A stretch of DNA of 64,000 nucleotides from Cellvibrionales bacterium UBA4451 (lineage in GTDB: Bacteria; Pseudomonadota; Gammaproteobacteria; Pseudomonadales; Porticoccaceae): the NCBI GenBank assembly GCA_002390285.1, contig DGPB01000012.1:62001-126000 (forward strand), read 5' to 3'. The notes below the pieces were generated by a model, which did no database searches, was not told the DNA's origin, and worked only from the letters and a program-made list of their open reading frames with translations. Positions 62,378 through 64,000 of the stretch are shown here, in pieces; position 1 is the stretch's first letter, and the number at the start of each line of letters is the position of its first letter. Position numbers and translations under genes: made by a program.

Positions 62378-62785
62378 ATGAAATCTAAACTAACACTCCT
62401 TTTGTCTTTATTGTTTTGCCTGCTCCAAGCGAATGCAGGCAAACTTGTTTTATCTGAGATCACCCCACCATCAGACCTTGATAACATTCATGTTGTCAAA
62501 ATTTCAAGTGATAGCCATGCCACCGATTTTGTGATTTTCGTGAAGCAACAGGTGCCACTACACAAACACCTTACCCATACGGAATCGCTTTATGTACTGG
62601 AGGGAAAAGGTATTTTTCAACTGGGCGAAAAAATCTTTGATATTGAACCTGGGGATTACATCAACATACCTGAAGGTACACCACATGCGGTGACGGTTAC
62701 GTCATCCATACCGTTGAAAGTGTTTTCAGTACAAGCCCCTGAATTTCTAGGAAAAGATAGAGTGAAAGTAAATCCAATCAACTGA
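62378..62785 (+). CDS. Secreted cupin-domain protein
   Basis: A 135-residue protein with a signal peptide (MKSKLTLLLSLLFCLLQANAG, cleavage likely after ANA) and one cupin barrel: VPLHKHLTHTESLYVLEGKGIFQLGEKIFDIEPGDYINIPEGTPHAV. Metal-binding histidines HKH...E...H fit. The protein is periplasmic, which is unusual for a cupin. Substrate unknown. Confidence 0.83.
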   Translation: MKSKLTLLLSLLFCLLQANAGKLVLSEITPPSDLDNIHVVKISSDSHATDFVIFVKQQVPLHKHLTHTESLYVLEGKGIFQLGEKIFDIEPGDYINIPEGTPHAVTVTSSIPLKVFSVQAPEFLGKDRVKVNPIN

Positions 62786-62835
62786 GTCATTTTTTATAGC
62801 CATGAATACAGACCTTCACTTAGGTCACTATGGAC

Positions 62836-62874
62836 AAAAAAAATCAACTGGTCTCTTGATGGCCAAACAGACCA
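62836..62874 (-). terminator. Terminator after efpL
   Basis: On the minus strand, TGGTCT (62869-62874) pairs with AGACCA (62849-62854) and an 8-base T run (62836-62843) follows. An overlapping alternative stem (TGATGG/CCATCA) is also possible. Confidence 0.7.
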
Positions 62875-63441
62875 TCAGGCTCGAGACATGAATTTCCCAG
62901 TCACCGTATTCACTTTAACCGTTTCACCTGTTTCCAAGTACTCCGGTACTTGAATTTCCAGCCCGCTCGAGAGTGTTGCTGGCTTGCTGCGTCCTGCAGC
63001 AGTGGCGCCTTTAATACAGGGGGCAGTATCTACCACTTCCATGATCACGGACTGCGGCAGTTCAATACCCAACAATGCGCCATCCATCACCAAGCCAACG
63101 ATACCTTCCAGTCCTTCAGTGATGTAACCAAGCTGGTCTTCGATCTCGTCGGTATTCAGCCCATATTGGCTGTAGTCTTCCGAGTTCATAAACATGTAGG
63201 TGTCACCATCAAGATAGGAATACTGTAACGGAACACGGACGCAATCGGCCTCTTTGAGGAAGTCGTCCCCTTTAAGAGATTCATCCAGTTTCTGGCCGGT
63301 TTTCAGGTTAGTAAAACGCACTTTGTACAAGGTTGCCGCGCCACGAGAGGAGGGGCTTTTCGCTTCCACCTGTTTCACTGAATGAGGCGTACCGTTAATC
63401 TCAACAACAACCCCTTTTTTTAACTCACTGGCTTTTGGCAC
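62875..63441 (-). CDS. efpL: Elongation factor P-like protein EfpL (YeiP)
   Basis: A 188-residue EF-P paralogue that rescues ribosomes stalled on difficult sequences. The N-terminal KOW-like domain carries the loop SPSSRGAATLYK, where the arginine takes the place of the modified lysine of EF-P, so no post-translational modification is needed. S1/OB domains follow with SKPATLSSGLEIQVPEYLETGETVKVNTVTGKFMSRA at the end. The gene is 21 bases downstream of the second SlyD-like gene. Confidence 0.93.
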   Translation of the reverse strand: MPKASELKKGVVVEINGTPHSVKQVEAKSPSSRGAATLYKVRFTNLKTGQKLDESLKGDDFLKEADCVRVPLQYSYLDGDTYMFMNSEDYSQYGLNTDEIEDQLGYITEGLEGIVGLVMDGALLGIELPQSVIMEVVDTAPCIKGATAAGRSKPATLSSGLEIQVPEYLETGETVKVNTVTGKFMSRA

Positions 63442-63462
63442 AGCTATTCTCCCTGTTTTAAA

Positions 63463-63945
63463 TTATTGATGGCAACCCACATCCCCATGGGGATGACCGT
63501 GCTCTATTTCTTCGGCGACTGCCTCTCGCACTTCTATAATTTCAATATCAAAGGTGACTGTTTTACCGGCCAGTGGATGATTGGTGTCCACATCGACATT
63601 GAACTTACCTACCTTCAGGACCACTGCCTGCCGAGGGCCCATATCTGTCTGAATGGACACAACCATCCCTATTTTTGGCTTCACCTTCCCCATCAAATGT
63701 TTGATCGGCACACGCTGCTCCCGGCCTTCCTCACGAACACCGAACCCCTCCTCGGGTGAAAGAGTCACACTAAACACGTCACCGACCTCTTTACCAGTTA
63801 GAGCCGCTTCCAGACCGGGAGTGATTCCGCGATGACCATGCATGTAGATGTTAGGTTCGCCGTCATGTGACTGTTCCACTTCCTCACCGGACTCATCTCG
63901 TAAGCGGTAGTGGAATCTCACCACTGAGTCTTGTTCAATTTTCAT
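63463..63945 (-). CDS. FKBP-type peptidyl-prolyl isomerase, SlyD-like (second copy)
   Basis: A 160-residue SlyD-like FKBP: VVRFHYRLRDESGEEVEQSHDGEPNIYMHGHRGITPGLEAALTGKEVGD and a His-rich end HGHPHGDVGCHQ. It is 21 bases upstream of efpL on the same strand, so the two are probably one operon. ATG at 63943-63945 with a good AGGCCCC-like site upstream. Beyond 63946 nothing is recognised. Confidence 0.9.
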   Translation of the reverse strand: MKIEQDSVVRFHYRLRDESGEEVEQSHDGEPNIYMHGHRGITPGLEAALTGKEVGDVFSVTLSPEEGFGVREEGREQRVPIKHLMGKVKPKIGMVVSIQTDMGPRQAVVLKVGKFNVDVDTNHPLAGKTVTFDIEIIEVREAVAEEIEHGHPHGDVGCHQ

Positions 63946-64000
63946 TGGGGCCTCTTTTAAGCCAATACCTGCGTTAAACCTGTGCCCTTATTGAACTAGA

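Overview
The window looks like chromosome from a free-living, probably marine, gammaproteobacterium. Support for this is the vitamin-B12-dependent ribonucleotide reductase split into NrdJa and NrdJb, the RimK-like ATP-grasp / membrane / retropepsin-like trio, RimO, EfpL, PpnP, YaeQ, DUF2288, cytochrome c5, and a B12-dependent propionate route. I cannot name the genus; a Cellvibrionales-type lineage is a guess. Most genes are ordinary housekeeping or catabolic genes. One mobile island interrupts them at 7290-19154.

Layout. 1-7.3 kb: end of an outer-membrane barrel gene, an AhpD-like peroxidase with its own TetR regulator (two matching operators), moeB-mobA, cytochrome c5, and the ATP-grasp / 7TM / protease trio. 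7.26-19.15 kb: tRNA-Arg(CCG) is the attachment site of an island bounded by a 49-bp direct repeat. The island encodes a tyrosine integrase, an AlpA-like regulator, small accessory genes, a possible replication gene that ends inside an 11-bp tandem array, two out-of-frame overlapping genes, a three-gene phosphorelay ending in a diguanylate cyclase, a decayed IS6-family element with a short inverted-repeat element, and a P27-type small terminase. This gene content resembles a phage-inducible chromosomal island (phage satellite) that carries signalling cargo. 19.2-24 kb: a cysC remnant, sat, a DHH phosphoesterase, a crotonase and a GlcD-type oxidase. 24-32 kb: methylmalonyl-CoA epimerase, MeaB, PccA, PccB and methylmalonyl-CoA mutase, which together convert propionyl-CoA to succinyl-CoA.

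32-41.6 kb: AraC regulator, SDR plus GST, a small Cro/CI-like divergent regulator pair with twin operators, an esterase, metY, nitronate monooxygenase, a CDGSH-glutamate-synthase fusion, and two truncated globins (one broken by an amber codon, one exported). 41.6-47.6 kb: gcvP and gcvT without gcvH, a LysR gene and a shikimate-kinase-like gene. 47.6-56.5 kb: nrdJb/nrdJa with paired NrdR boxes, a SlyD-like FKBP, rimO, and a ketone-body module (SDR, 3-oxoacid CoA-transferase B and A) opposite a LysR gene. 56.5-64 kb: small conserved genes, YhiN-like flavoprotein, PpnP, GNAT, GIY-YIG, SprT, PHP phosphoesterase, a cupin, EfpL and a second SlyD-like FKBP.

The least conventional signal is not a gene. 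At about 15 places the DNA around a stop or start codon is repeated in tandem, with a period of 12-20 bp. The sequence differs at every locus, but the copy at one end of the array usually includes the real stop (or start) codon of the adjacent gene. The clearest cases are 47652-47742 (seven 13-bp copies), 44733-44803, 58006-58089, 59372-59439 and 27765-27831.
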